Part shown: positions 35,640-45,689 of the stretch, piece after piece
Numbering within the stretch: position 1 is the first letter of the stretch
Layout: each line of letters begins with the position of its first letter
Source of the DNA: Torreya grandis
Taxonomy: Eukaryota > Streptophyta > Pinopsida > Cupressales > Taxaceae
Length of the DNA: 64,000 nucleotides
Reading direction: 5' to 3'
NCBI GenBank assembly: GCA_037957365.1
Contig: JARHVA010000006.1
Location: forward strand, 9,548,501-9,612,500
Notes under the pieces: generated by a model
Databases searched by the model: none
Seen by the model: only the letters and a program-made list of their open reading frames with translations
What the model was told of the DNA's origin: nothing
Position numbers and translations under genes: made by a program

Positions 35640-36380
35640 GTACAAAAAGAGACTTGAACCATTGAACCGTTGAACCATTTTGGTTCAAAGTTTCAACGAG
35701 TTCAAAGGTTCATCAAGGTTCAAAGTTCAACAAGTTCAACATCTTTGGCAAGAGTTAAGCACTTCATCAAGGTTAAAAGTTCAATCGATATAATTGGTTC
35801 ATTGGCTTAAAGACACTTGGCCAAAACAAGGCGGCTTGAACCATTGAACTGTTAAACCATTGAACCATTTTGGTTCAAAGGTTCAACGAGTTCAAGGTTT
35901 AATGGCAGGTTCAACCAAAGGGACAGTTCAATGGCTCGGTTCAACTAAGTGGTTCAACTCTTTATTTTCACTTAGTTGGTTCATTCTTTTAGTTCATCCT
36001 TTGGTTCAATGTCTACAGGTTCAACAGCAGTTTCAAAGACATTTTTCAAAGCTTTGTTTGAACCATTGAACCAAAACTTGGTTCAACGAATAGGTTTAAT
36101 GAATAGGTTCAACAGCAGGTTCAACCACTTGGCTCATTAGACGGTTCATCGCCCTTTGTTTCAAAGGGGCTCGACGCACTTCATTGAACCGTTAAACCAG
36201 TTCAACAGATTGGTTCAACATCAAAGTTCCTGTTGGTTCAAAGGCAAGTTCATCGGCTTGTTTCATTCATTGAACCATCGGCTTGAACCATTTTTGGTTC
36301 AACCGATTGGTTCAATGTTAAATTTCATCCAATGGTTCATCACCAAAGTTCAAAGGGGCAGTTTAATGCAAAAGGAGACT
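35640..36380. repeat. Array of GGTTCAA/TTGAACC words in Tat2 5' LTR
   Basis: The heptamer occurs dozens of times in both orientations within about 740 bp, giving many potential stems. The same array is at 43,090-43,830. Confidence 0.8.
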
Positions 36381-36518
36381 TCTTGAAGGACAAGTGCCCT
36401 TGCAGAGGAAACTTAATTGACCAAAACACCCTTCAAAAGGGTTATTTTCAAAGAAACAGTTAAGTAAATTTCTTCAGATTTGTTTAAAGGCATTTGAAAA
36501 TTGGCTTAACACTTAACT

Positions 36519-36567
36519 CTTTCAAACTTTTGTTCGAAGGAATTCCTTCAGATAAAAAGTCTGAAAG
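36519..36567. repeat. Imperfect 49-bp palindrome, Tat2 5' LTR
   Basis: Arms beginning CTTTCAAACTTTTG meet at GGAATTCC. Several mismatches are present compared with the better copy at 43,979-44,027. Confidence 0.65.
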
Positions 36568-37390
36568 AATTCCAAGTGGCTTTGAGCGCAAATCCGAAGA
36601 CTCGATAAACACTTTGCGGAACAAATTTCTACGGAATTTTGTCCGCGGGAATTTTCCCCAGGCAAATTGTCTGCGATAATTTTCCCCAGACAAATGTCCG
36701 CGGGAATTACCCATGGGGGAGACTCAAATAAAACACCTGGGGAAAATGTCTGTGGGGAATGTTCATGAAAGAAGGCCTGGGGAAATATTTTCCTGTAGGG
36801 ACTGTCAAAACAAAAGGGGCTACCAAAGGACCCCGAAGGGCAGGTGCCCTTGCGGGGGACTCTTGGTAGCCAAAGTGAAACATCATTCCGACTCGGCAAG
36901 GATCATTTCTCAAAGCTCGAAAGGGTAAATCCAATCCAGAAAAGTGCCAAGCAGAAAGCCGAAAGCCAAAAGAAGACGAAGGGGTGACGTCCACAAAGAT
37001 GTCAAATTTAGGATAGTGAACTAGCTATTGAGATCACATTGACGGGCATGTAAACGTCAATTTTAAAGATAATAAAACAGCCATTGATCCTTTGATTTAT
37101 AGACCCAAATGCATTTCTAGAATTCATGACAAAAATCAGCTAAAAGTGAGGAAAGACAGAACAATGGATGAATCCAGGGCCTGATTCAATTAATCTAGAA
37201 AGGAGGAACGATGAAGACAAGATCAGACTGCCAGGTGGACATTGAAAGTTGTAATCTTTCAATTACACGGCTTGTTTATCTACATTGAAAATATCAAATG
37301 GGTAAAATTCCCCAAAGTTCCAGCTTGTCTTCCTAACATTTCCCAACACATCATGATGTATTATTGTTCCTGAGCCCTTCCTCAAGTGGC

Positions 37391-37400
37391 TATATAAGGG
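37391..37400 (+). promoter_or_regulatory. Tat2 LTR TATA box
   Basis: TATATAAGGG is conserved in both LTRs (44,855 in the right copy). It separates the palindrome-rich U3-like part from the downstream part with repeated GACTTTGTGC words. Confidence 0.65.
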
Positions 37401-37469
37401 ACTTTCTTTCATTATAATTATATCTTCTTTTTGACAATCTGAATGAAACTCTACCCAAATTGAGAGGCA

Positions 37470-37770
37470 TCATTGAGACTTTGTGCTCAATCTATTGATC
37501 ATATTTTGTTAATGAAAGAAAGGATTTTTTTTAGACTTTGTGCTGTGATATCTTTTTTGTTTCATTAATTTAACAAGCAAGATTAGTAAAATTAGTTGGG
37601 AAGGTGTCCTGAAAAATCAACTATGGAGAGACTTTGTGCCCCCATAGCTACCTTCAGTGTGTTTTCTTTTTATTACTGTCTAAAAGACTTCAAAAAGACT
37701 TTGAGATTTCATTGCCCTTCATATATTACTCTTAAGCTTTTTAGGTAGAGACTTTGTGCTCTGTCTCGAT
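37470..37770 (+). repeat. Spaced repeats of AGAGACTTTGTGC after the TATA box
   Basis: The word occurs near 37,473, 37,533, 37,627 and 37,747, with a degenerate copy near 37,695. The right LTR repeats it near 44,939, 44,997, 45,092 and 45,211. Confidence 0.7.
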
Positions 37771-38137
37771 TTGCTGGTTACCATACTCTCAGTTACATTC
37801 TACTTTTATTTCCAAGAGTATTCTTGTGGCTGGCTAAATAGTTCTTCTGAAAGAAGAGGAGAGCTATCTATCATTCCCTTGAGTTTTTCCTTTGTTTTGT
37901 ATACATCATCTCTGAAGAAAGAGAGATGGATGTCTGGTCCTATCCTTGAGTATTATTTTCTGTTTATACATATACATATCATATCCACAGGGAACCTCCC
38001 CTTGATGAGTGGAGAGAGCAGTCTCCTTCTGATGTGATAAACTTACACATTAGGATGACTAATCTTCTTGCTTTGGCTAATAAGACCCATTTTTTTTACC
38101 AATACGCTGATAGACAAAATATTCAACCAATAGTTTT

Positions 38138-38155
38138 TGGTGACTCCACTGGGGA
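38138..38155 (+). other. Tat2 primer-binding site, Arg-tRNA (Ogre/Tat) type
   Basis: TGGTGACTCCACTGGGGA lies five bases after the 5' LTR. It differs only slightly from the Ogre-type TGGCGACTCTGCTGGGGA. Confidence 0.75.
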
Positions 38156-38267
38156 TATACCCATTATCCATTAATAGCCTATTCATTCACCTCCACACTC
38201 ACAGGGAAAGAATGCACAGTTTAAAGCCCCAAGCTTTAACTGAAGCAAGGTCAATTCTTTTCCACTT

Positions 38268-39985
38268 TTGTTTTACAATCTGGCAGATTCAAGGTATACA
38301 CAAAGCCAAAGGGCTAAATGTGTCGTTGATCCTGTGTTCGAGCTAGTACAACAAAGTGATTTCAACTTGTTTCCTTCACCATCTCATCTCCAACAAACCA
38401 AAATCTTCCCTCCTACTAAAGCCAGATCCCCATTACCAGATGAAGTATCTACTTTTGTTGTTGATATAGCTATGCCTATAATTACCCCATTGAGATTTGG
38501 TATCCCTCCTTTTCAGAATCTTATAATGGTAGTTCAAGGCCCCTGGGGTAATGCATTTGGTCCTATTAATCTTACTCCTCCTCTACATGAGCTCCCACAC
38601 AGTTCTAGGAAGAATTTCCCTAAATTCTATGGTGATGGCAAAGTTCATCTTGATGAACACATTGTAGCATTTAGTATAGCTTATAGAGTAATTGGGGTAG
38701 AGTTTGAAGATGTAGCAGTCAGGTTTTTTGTTGAAACACTACAAGGTCCTACTGCAAATTTTTTTACCATTTACAGGCTCAATCTATGACTGATTGGAAT
38801 ACCCTTAAAGCTAAGTTTGAAGCCAGATTCAAACCTGCAAAAGATGCACATACACTTTTGGCTCAACTTACACAAATGAAAAAAGAGCCGCATGAGCCTA
38901 TGAGAGACTTCATAGCTAAATTTGATAAATTGAGAAATAGAATCTCTATAATTACTAGACCTATAGCTAAGAATCTCAAATGCTTTTTCATTAATTCTTA
39001 GCTATTTGAAGTCAATTTCCTCTTGAGACGTGATGGCTAAATAGATCTCACTACAGCTTAACTTTTGGCCACTAAAGTAAAAGATGATCTCATCTTAGAA
39101 GGGAAGATAAGAAGAGATCCCAATAGAAACAGAGCTTCATCATCTTCTGAATTTACATCTACAAGCACCACAGATCTAATGGTGTAGAAATTAGCAAATG
39201 AGTTGCTTGCTCTCAAAAAGCAAATGGCTCAAGGAATGTCTTCTGCTCTTACATACAAAAGAACATTCCCAAATCAGTTATATTAGGGCAATGTTGCCAG
39301 AAACCAAGGACAACAAAATCACCTTCCTCCCTCACAAGGAAAACTTGCCCTGGAAGCTCCTCCAACTAATTCAGCAATGGGATATCTTGAAGTAGAATCA
39401 AAATTCTCTTATCAGCTTGAATTAAATCAATAAAATGATGTTAATATCATTGAAGATAGTCAAGAAGAATCAACCGGTGACTCCCACATTGGTTTCCTAA
39501 ATTACCAGGATGAACTCGAAAGCAAAGGAAAAGCTTCAGATGGATCATATGTAGTGTTTACCAAGTCTAAAAACCAATCAATCTAGCAGGCTGATAAAGA
39601 AAAGACAAAAGAGCAACCATATCTAGTAGTTACAATTATCAAGCATGGGACTAATCTACCTTTTCAGCCAAAAGATCTAGTCATTACTCAAAATGTAAAT
39701 ACATCTGTTGCACCTTCCCCTTCTACTTCTAATTCGCAAACCAGCCCACCTCCCATCCCTCCTAAAACTCAGAAAGCTGAAATACCTTTCTCTGTACCTA
39801 GCTCGATTTAGCTATTTGACATAATTGATCATGTCAAAAAGACAAAAATATAGATGTCTGAATTTGAATACTTGCAGTCCAATCTGGATCAATTGAACAA
39901 GCTGGTTCAATATGTTAAAAATCAGACCATCCCTACAAGACAAAAAGCCAAAAAATTAATTCTTGATTCTCTAAAGAATATGCCT
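38268..39985 (+). pseudogene. gag: Tat2 gag
   Basis: The capsid core is at 38,610-38,995: KFYGDGKVHLDEHIVAF, then FVETLQGPTANFF, and after a frame change MTDWNTLKAKFEARFKP and QMKKEPHEPMRDFIAKFD. These match retrotrans_gag (FxGxGxxxxxEHxxxF...FxxSLxGxAxxWFxxL...W..L...F...F). The frame shifts in a T-run at about 38,759-38,765. It continues as a basic/Ser-rich tail (ASSSSEFTSTSTTDLM, LANELLALKKQMAQG) to about 39,985, where a second one-base shift leads into the pol frame. No clear zinc knuckle is seen. Stops are few compared with Tat1, in line with a younger copy. Confidence 0.8.
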
Positions 39986-40009
39986 ATCCAAATAATCTGG
40001 TCATTACTC

Positions 40010-40480
40010 CTCCAGTTGCTCCTGGAAAAATAGAACCCTTCTATGTTTCCTTGTTAATCAATGGCCACAAACTGAGTAACTGTATAATAGACTCAAGCAC
40101 ATCTGACAATGTCATGCCTACTAAAGTCACTAAGTCTCTTGGTCTCACATTAACCAAGACATTTGGGAGATGTTTCTCCATGGAGAAAAGGCAAGTGCCA
40201 TTACTGGGGCAAATCAAAGATGCCCAATTTGCATTCACAACCTTTCCAGACAAGAGGATTAAAATGATTGTATTAGTGGCTGACATCCCAGCATCTTATG
40301 GCATTTTTCTTAGATGAAATTTTTGCAAGGACGTGGAAGGAGAAATAAACATGGATTTATCTGAGGCAAGGATCCCTGTCTAAGGCGTGATGAAAAGATT
40401 ACTTCCTAAAAAGGAAGCAAAGTATGTAGTTACCAAGACGTCAGCTCCTGAAGCTCAAATCTTTTTTGAATCTGCAGGTA
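40010..40480 (+). pseudogene. Tat2 protease
   Basis: SNCIIDSSTSDNVMPTKV is the retropepsin active-site block (family IIDSGASxNxMP; the Gly of DSG is Ser here), followed by QIKDAQFAFTTFPDKRIKMIVLVADIPASYG and a decayed GRSFCKDV. Stops lie at 40,315 and near 40,381. It is in the same frame as the domains that follow. Confidence 0.8.
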
Positions 40481-40539
40481 TGGGTAATTACTTTTTATAT
40501 ACAAATCATGAATAAAGATCCTCCATCTCTGATGAGGGA

Positions 40540-41080
40540 AAGTTTGAAGTAAAGTCAGTGTCTAATGAGATTTGGACTCTAGAATTTGACGGTAGTTGTT
40601 CCTCTACTGGTTCAGGGGTTGGAATTGTCTTGATATCTCCTCAAAGAGATTTGTTTCCTTCATCCTATAAATTACAATTCAACAATACTAATAATACAGC
40701 TAAATATGAATCGTTGTTGCTGGGCATGAAGGCTACTCAAGAAAGAGGCGTCAAGTTTCTTCATGCTAAAGGAGACACCGAATTAGTGGTCTGTCAAGTG
40801 AGAAATTTATATCAGACCAAGAATAAGAGGTTACGCCACTACCGTAACCTGATTTGGGATCAAATTGAAAGTTTTGATGCTTTCAATATTTATGCCATTT
40901 CAAGAGAGTCCAATGACAGAGCTGATACACTTACTGTTTCAAGAACTCTTTTAGTTCTTCATTCTAATTTTAAAGAAGACAAATATACCATTGAGCTGGT
41001 CTATAGACCAAGTGTTCCTGACAATGCTAATCATTGGCAAATTTTCAATGATGATCATCAGATCATTGCTTTTTTGGAAT
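40540..41080 (+). CDS. Tat2 archaeal-type RNase H (aRH), upstream of RT
   Basis: An uninterrupted 174-codon stretch (40,558-41,082) carries the complete domain. It has LEFDGSCSSTGSGVGIVL, then NTAKYESLLLGMKATQERG, then KGDTELVVCQVRNLY, then NIYAISRESNDRADTL. All four acidic catalytic positions (Asp in FDGS, Glu in KYES, Asp in GDTE, Asp in RADT) are present. It would degrade the RNA strand of RNA-DNA hybrids. It shares one frame with the protease upstream and RT downstream, so it is native rather than a secondary rearrangement. In the usual Tat layout this domain follows RNase H, as in Tat1. It is the only domain in this element without a stop codon. The start is not meaningful, since it is part of a polyprotein. 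Confidence 0.88.
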
Positions 41081-41082
41081 GA

Positions 41083-42285
41083 AAAGATAATTTTAAATAG
41101 TTGTATTTTGAAGGCAGCAAATCTCAAAAGTCTGAATCTTTTTCTAAATCCAGTTCAAATGTAAATGAAGAGTTCCTACAGCTAAAAGAAAACAAAATTC
41201 CTAAAGGTCTGGTTTCTCTTGAGAAGCTGTTTGACAAGCATGATAGATTCGTCAAACAATAGCAGATAGATTCGAATTTCTCTCAGGGATTTGACCAAGT
41301 GAATCTGACCAACAAAGAAAATCCCAAGATGGTCAACATTGGTAAGTGTTGCACACCTGAAGAAAGATTCAAATTTACTTCTTTGCTCCATCAATACATT
41401 GATGTCTTGGCATATTCATATGAAGATCTGAAGTCTCTCAGACCTGATGAAATCTGCCATCATATTCTTCTAAAGGCTGATTCAATGCCTTACAAGAAAA
41501 AATCCAGACAATACAATCCAAAAATTTTAGGTACTATTATGTCTAAGATACAAAAAATGTTAAATGCTAGAATTATCTTCCCAATCCATCATTCTACATG
41601 GATTGTGAACATAGTACCTATAAAGAAGAAAAATGGCAAAATCCACATTTGTGTAGATTTCCAGAATCTGAATCAGTCATCTCTGAAAGACAATTACCCT
41701 TTGCCAATCATGGACCAAGTGCTTCAAATAGTAACAGGATCAGAAATGTTATCAATGTTGGATGGCTTCTCAGGTTATAATCAAGTTGAAGTTGTTGAAG
41801 CTGACCAACACAAGACTACATTCATCACGCCTTGGGGTACATTTGCATATAAAAGAATGCCTTTTGGCTTAATAAATGTTGGTGCTACCTTTCAGAGAGA
41901 TATGGACATGGCTTTCAAAGATGAAATTGGCAAATTCATAGTGGTATATCTTGATGACTTAACTGTCTTTTAAAAATGTTGATCTGATCATGTACGCCAC
42001 TTGTAACAAGTGCTGGAGCACTATCGACAGAATGGTATTTCTTTGAATCCTAAAAAGTCTATTTTTGGAGTGACAGAGGGGAAACTGCTTGGACACATTG
42101 TGTCTAAAGAAGGCATAAAGATTGACCCAGACAAAGTCAAATCTATTCAAGAACTGTATTTGCCTACAAGTAAAAATGTTGTTCACTCTTTCTTCAGAAA
42201 AATGAATTTCTTACAGAGATTTATTTCTGAATTTGCTAAGAAGACAAGACACATTGTGAACATGATGAAATGGAAAACCACCTTC
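41083..42285 (+). pseudogene. Tat2 reverse transcriptase
   Basis: The pre-RT block VNIGKCCTPEERFKFTSLL is followed by a long open segment (41,299-41,973). It holds FAYSYEDLK-like residues, NARIIFPIHHSTWIVNIVPIKKKNGKIHICVDFQNLN, YPLPIMDQVL, MLSMLDGFSGYNQV and FITPWGTFAYKRMPFGLINVGATFQRDMD. The catalytic box YLDD is intact at 41,947-41,958. After three stops (about 41,971-42,004) the thumb continues, NGISLNPKKSIFGV, KLLGHIVSKEGIKIDPDKV. This copy is disabled by stops only, with little missense decay. Confidence 0.9.
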
Positions 42286-42790
42286 AGCTAGAATAAAGAA
42301 GGTAAATCAGCATTTCAAGATATCAAGGTCGTTATTGCTCACGCCCCTACCTTGGTTTATCTAAATTACTACAAAAAATTCATCATTTACAGCTATGCAT
42401 CTGAGCATACTCTTTCACTGATTCTTGTCCAATAAGACAAGGAAGGTATGGAGTCCCCTATCTCTTTCATGAGTTGCCCTCTCAAAACTCATGAAATGAA
42501 ATATTCAAATATAGAGAAGCACGCCTATGCATTGGTAAAAGCTGTCAAACATTTTCGCATCTATATTTTGAATTCACATACTACTATTTTAGTTCTTGAC
42601 GCTACAATCAAGTCTATATTAACTCAACAGGAGTTTGACTCAAAGAGAGGTAATTGGATTGCAAAGATCCAAGAATTTGATCTGGATATCAAGCTGATAA
42701 AGCTGGTCAGAGGTAAAGGCCTTTGCCAATTAATCGCTGACAATAAGCCAGAAGATACACAGCGTGAAAAAGTTGAAGTAGAAGATATGC
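42286..42790 (+). pseudogene. Tat2 RNase H (gypsy type)
   Basis: FQDIKVVIAHAPTLVYLNYYKKFIIYSYASEHTLSLILVQ is in the family form FxxLKxxLxxAPVLxxPxxxKPFIxYxxASxxxxxxVLxQ. It continues with ISFMSCPLKTHEMKYSNIEKHAYALVKAVKHFRIY and FDLDIKLIKLVRGKGLCQLIA. Stops are near 42,289 and 42,433. Confidence 0.85.
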
Positions 42791-42951
42791 CAATAATCCT
42801 TTTTGTCTCCATTACCAATGAATGGTACTCAGATTTTTCCTACTTTCTGACTTATGGTGAATGTCCTACTCATTTGTCTTACAAAGAAAGGAGGAATATC
42901 AAGTTGAAATCTGCCAATTTTGTCCTTTGGGACAATGGAAGTTTCTACAGG
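42791..42951 (+). pseudogene. Tat2 integrase connection, truncated
   Basis: EWYSDFSYFLTYGECP and KERRNIKLKSANFVLWDNGSFYR are the usual segment just before the integrase HHCC domain. The frame stops at the microhomology TTCTACAGG (42,943-42,951) and runs straight into LTR sequence; no integrase follows. Confidence 0.85.
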
Positions 42952-43089
42952 TAGGTTCATTTATACAGGTTTAAAGGCTTTTGCAGGCTGTTTCGGTCAA
43001 AAGAATTGGTTTTCAACACTTGGTCATTTTCCAGAATTGGTTCAGAGCTTTGGTTCAATTGAAAATCTTCATCGGCAGACATCTGAGTG

Positions 43090-43830
43090 CAAAAAGAGAC
43101 TTGAACCATTAAACTGTTGAACCATTTTGGTTCAAAGTTTCAACGAGTTCAAAGGTTCATCAAGGTTCAAAGTTCAACAAGTTCAACGTCTTTGGCAAGA
43201 GTTAAGTGCTTCATCAAGGTTCAAAGTTCAATCACTTCAATTGGTTCATCAGCTTCAAGACACTTGGCCAAAATAAGGCAGCTTGAACCATTGAACTGTT
43301 AAACCATTAAACCATTTTGGTTCAAAGGTTCAATGAGTTCAAGGTTCAATGGCAGGTTCAACCAAAGGGACAGTTTAATAGCTCGGTTCAACTAAGTGGT
43401 TCAACTCTTTATTTTCACTCAATTGGTTCATTCTTTTAGTTCATCCTTTGGTTCAACATCTACAAGTTCAACAATAGTTTCAAAGACATTTTTCAAAGCT
43501 TTGTTTGAACTGTTGAACCAAAACTTGGTTCAATGAATAGGTTCAACAACAGGTTCATTCACTTGGTTCAACCACTTGGCTCGTTGGATGGTTCATCGGC
43601 CTTTGGTTCAAAGGGCCTTGGTGTGCTTCATTGAACCATTGAATTGGTTCAACAGATTGGTTCAATATTTTGGTTCAACGTCAAAGTTCCTGTTGGTTCA
43701 AAGGCAAGTTCATCGGCTTGTTTCATTCATTGAACCATCAGCTTGAACCATTTTTGGTTTAACCGATTGGTTCAATGTTAAAGTTCATCCAATGGTTCAT
43801 CGCCAAAGTTCAAAGGGGCAGTTCAATGCA
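43090..43830. repeat. Array of GGTTCAA/TTGAACC words in Tat2 3' LTR
   Basis: This is the partner of 35,640-36,380, with small indels between copies. Confidence 0.8.
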
Positions 43831-43978
43831 AAAGGAGAATTCTTGAAGGACAAGTGCCCTTGCGGAGGACACTTAATCGACCAAAACACCCTTCAGAAGG
43901 GTTATTTTCAAAGAAATAGTTAAGTAAATTTCTTTGGATTTGTTTAAAGGCATTTGAAAATTGGCTTAAAACTTAACT

Positions 43979-44027
43979 CTTTCAAACTTTTGTCTGAAGG
44001 AATTCCTTCAGACAAAAAGTTTGAAAG
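43979..44027. repeat. Near-perfect 49-bp palindrome in Tat2 3' LTR
   Basis: Arms of 24 bases begin CTTTCAAACTTTTGTCTG and meet at GGAATTCC. The only defect is one extra A in the right arm. Confidence 0.8.
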
Positions 44028-44090
44028 AATTCCAAGTGGCTGCGGGCACAAATCTGAAGACTCGCCAAACACTTTGTGGAACAAATTTCT

Positions 44091-44160
44091 GCAGACTTTT
44101 GTCTGCGGGAATTTTACCCAGGCAAATTGTCTGCAGAAATTTTCCCCAGACAAATGTCTG
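44091..44160. repeat. Row of CAGAC...GTCTG hairpins in Tat2 3' LTR
   Basis: GCAGAC-TTTT-GTCTGC lies at 44,091-44,106, a weaker CAGGC...GTCTG at 44,119-44,133 and CAGAC-AAAT-GTCTG at 44,147-44,160. Each is followed by a GGAATT- or AAATTTTCCC-type stretch. Confidence 0.7.
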
Positions 44161-44854
44161 CGGGAATTACCCTCAGGGGAGACTCAAATAAAACACCCGA
44201 GGAAAATGTCTGTGGGGAACATTCATGGAAGAAGGCCTGCAAAAATATTTGCCCGCAGGGACTGTCAAAACAAAAGGGGTTGCCGAAGGACCCCGAAGGG
44301 CAGGTGCCCTTGTAGGGGACTCTTGGAAGCCAAAGTGAAAGATCATTTCGACTCGACAAGGGTCATTTCTCAAAGCTCAAAAGGGTAAGTCCAATCCAAA
44401 AAAGTGCCAAGCAGAAACCTGAAAGCCAAAAGAATACCAAGGGGTGATGCCCACAAAGACATCAAATTTAGGATAGTGAAATAGCCATTGAGATCACATT
44501 GACGGGCATGTAAACGTCAATTTTAAAGACAATGAAATAGCTGTTGATCCTTTAATTTACAGACCCAAATGCATTTCTAGAATTCAAGACAAAAAATAGC
44601 TAAAAGTGAGGAAAGATAGAACAATGGATGAATCCATCCAGGGCCCGATTCAATTAATCTAGAAAGGAGGAACGATGAAGACAAGATCATACTGCCAGGT
44701 GGACATTGAAAGTTGTAATCTTTCAATTACACAGCTTGTTTATCTACATTGAAAATATCAAATGGGTAAAATGCCCCAAAGTTCTAGCTTGTCTTCCTAA
44801 CATTTCCAAACACATCATGATGTATTACCGTTCCCGAGCCCTTCTTCAAGTGGT

Positions 44855-44863
44855 TATATAAGG
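44855..44863 (+). promoter_or_regulatory. Tat2 LTR TATA box (3' copy)
   Basis: TATATAAGG lies at the same place as 37,391 in the left LTR. Confidence 0.6.
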
Positions 44864-45596
44864 GACTTTCTTTCATTATAATTGTATCTTCTTTTTGACA
44901 ATCTGAATGAAACTCTACCCAAATTAAGAGGCATCATTGAGACTTCGTGCTCAGTCTGTTGATCATATTCTATTAATGAAAGCAAGGAATTTTTTTAGAC
45001 TTTGTGCTGTGATATCTTTTCTATTTCATTAATTTAACAAGCAAGATTAGTAAAATTAGTCAGGAAGGTGTCCTGAAAAATCAACTGTGGAGAGACTTTG
45101 TGCCCCCATAGCTACCTTCAGTGTGTTTTCTTTTTATTTCTATGTAAAGGACTTCAAAAATACTTTGAGCTTTCATTGCCCTTCGTATATTACTCTTAAG
45201 ATTTTCAAGTAGAGACTTTGTGCTCTGTCTCGATTTGCAGGTTACCATACTCTTAGTTACATTATGCTTTTATTTCCAAGAGTATTCTTGTGGCTAGTTG
45301 AATAGTTCCTCTAAAAGAAGAGGAGAGCTATCTGTCATTCCCTTGAGTTTTTCCTTTGTTTTTTATACATCATCTCTGAAGAAAGAGAGATGGATGTCTG
45401 GTCCTATCCTTGAGTATTATTTTCTATTTATACATATACATAGCATATCCATAGGGAACCTCCCCTTGATGAGAGGAGAGAGCAGTCTCCTTCTGATGTG
45501 ATAAACTTACACATTAGGATGACTAATCTTCTTACTTTGGTTGATAAGACCTATTTTTTTTACCAGTACGCTGATAGACAAAATATTCAACCAACA

Positions 45597-45601
45597 GTTA
45601 T
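45597..45601. repeat. Target duplication of Tat2, right copy (GTTAT)
   Basis: This is an exact match to 35,285-35,289. Confidence 0.88.
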
Positions 45602-45689
45602 ATTCATAGATTTATAGTTGTCTTACCCTTTTGAGGTGAGCTAATTATTGGGTTTGATTTTTCCCTCAACTCAAAAGGGGGAGGGAATA
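45602..45689. other. Outer element sequence with purine tract
   Basis: AAAAGGGGGAGGGA at 45,674-45,687 resembles a polypurine tract, but no LTR copy starts directly after it. It lies at the edge of the minisatellite. Confidence 0.4.

Larger units (their letters stand above)
35290..38132 (+). mobile_element. Tat2 5' LTR (2.84 kb)
   Basis: It starts TGTTGTCCCCCAGAAG and ends TTCAACCAATA. From left to right it contains a 207-bp segment absent from the right LTR, an array of GGTTCAA/TTGAACC words, a long palindrome and CAGAC/GTCTG hairpins. A TATA box at 37,391 follows, then repeated GACTTTGTGC words. Short ORFs in it are not conserved between the copies and are not genes. Confidence 0.9.
35290..45596 (+). 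mobile_element. Tat2: Tat-lineage element with aRH upstream of RT and a deleted integrase
   Basis: The element spans 10.3 kb, bounded by LTR copies of 2,843 bp (left) and 2,654 bp (right, truncated), with perfect GTTAT duplications. Primer site TGGTGACTCCACTGGGGA is the Ogre/Tat Arg-tRNA type. Domain order is gag, protease, archaeal-type RNase H, RT, RNase H. Protease to RNase H stay in one frame (40,051-42,954) with about eleven stops. Pol breaks off in the integrase connection exactly where the right LTR begins, so integrase, 3' region and the first 207 bp of the LTR are gone. The unusual domain order is not explained by that deletion. Confidence 0.9.
42943..45596 (+). mobile_element. Tat2 3' LTR, lacking its first 207 bp
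   Basis: It matches 35,497-38,132 throughout and ends TTCAACCAACA. The junction word TTCTACAGG is shared by pol and LTR. Arrays, palindrome, TATA box (44,855) and GACTTTGTGC repeats are all present. Confidence 0.9.

Noticed and set aside
36484..36994. Several overlapping ORFs on both strands in the Tat2 LTR (also 43,944-44,388)
   Set aside because: The GC-rich, palindromic LTR segment lacks stops on both strands; frames are not conserved as protein between the two LTR copies.
45674..45687. Purine tract as the 3' end of another LTR element
   Set aside because: No LTR copy starts after it; the true tract of the outer element is at 46,998-47,010, directly before a proven LTR.
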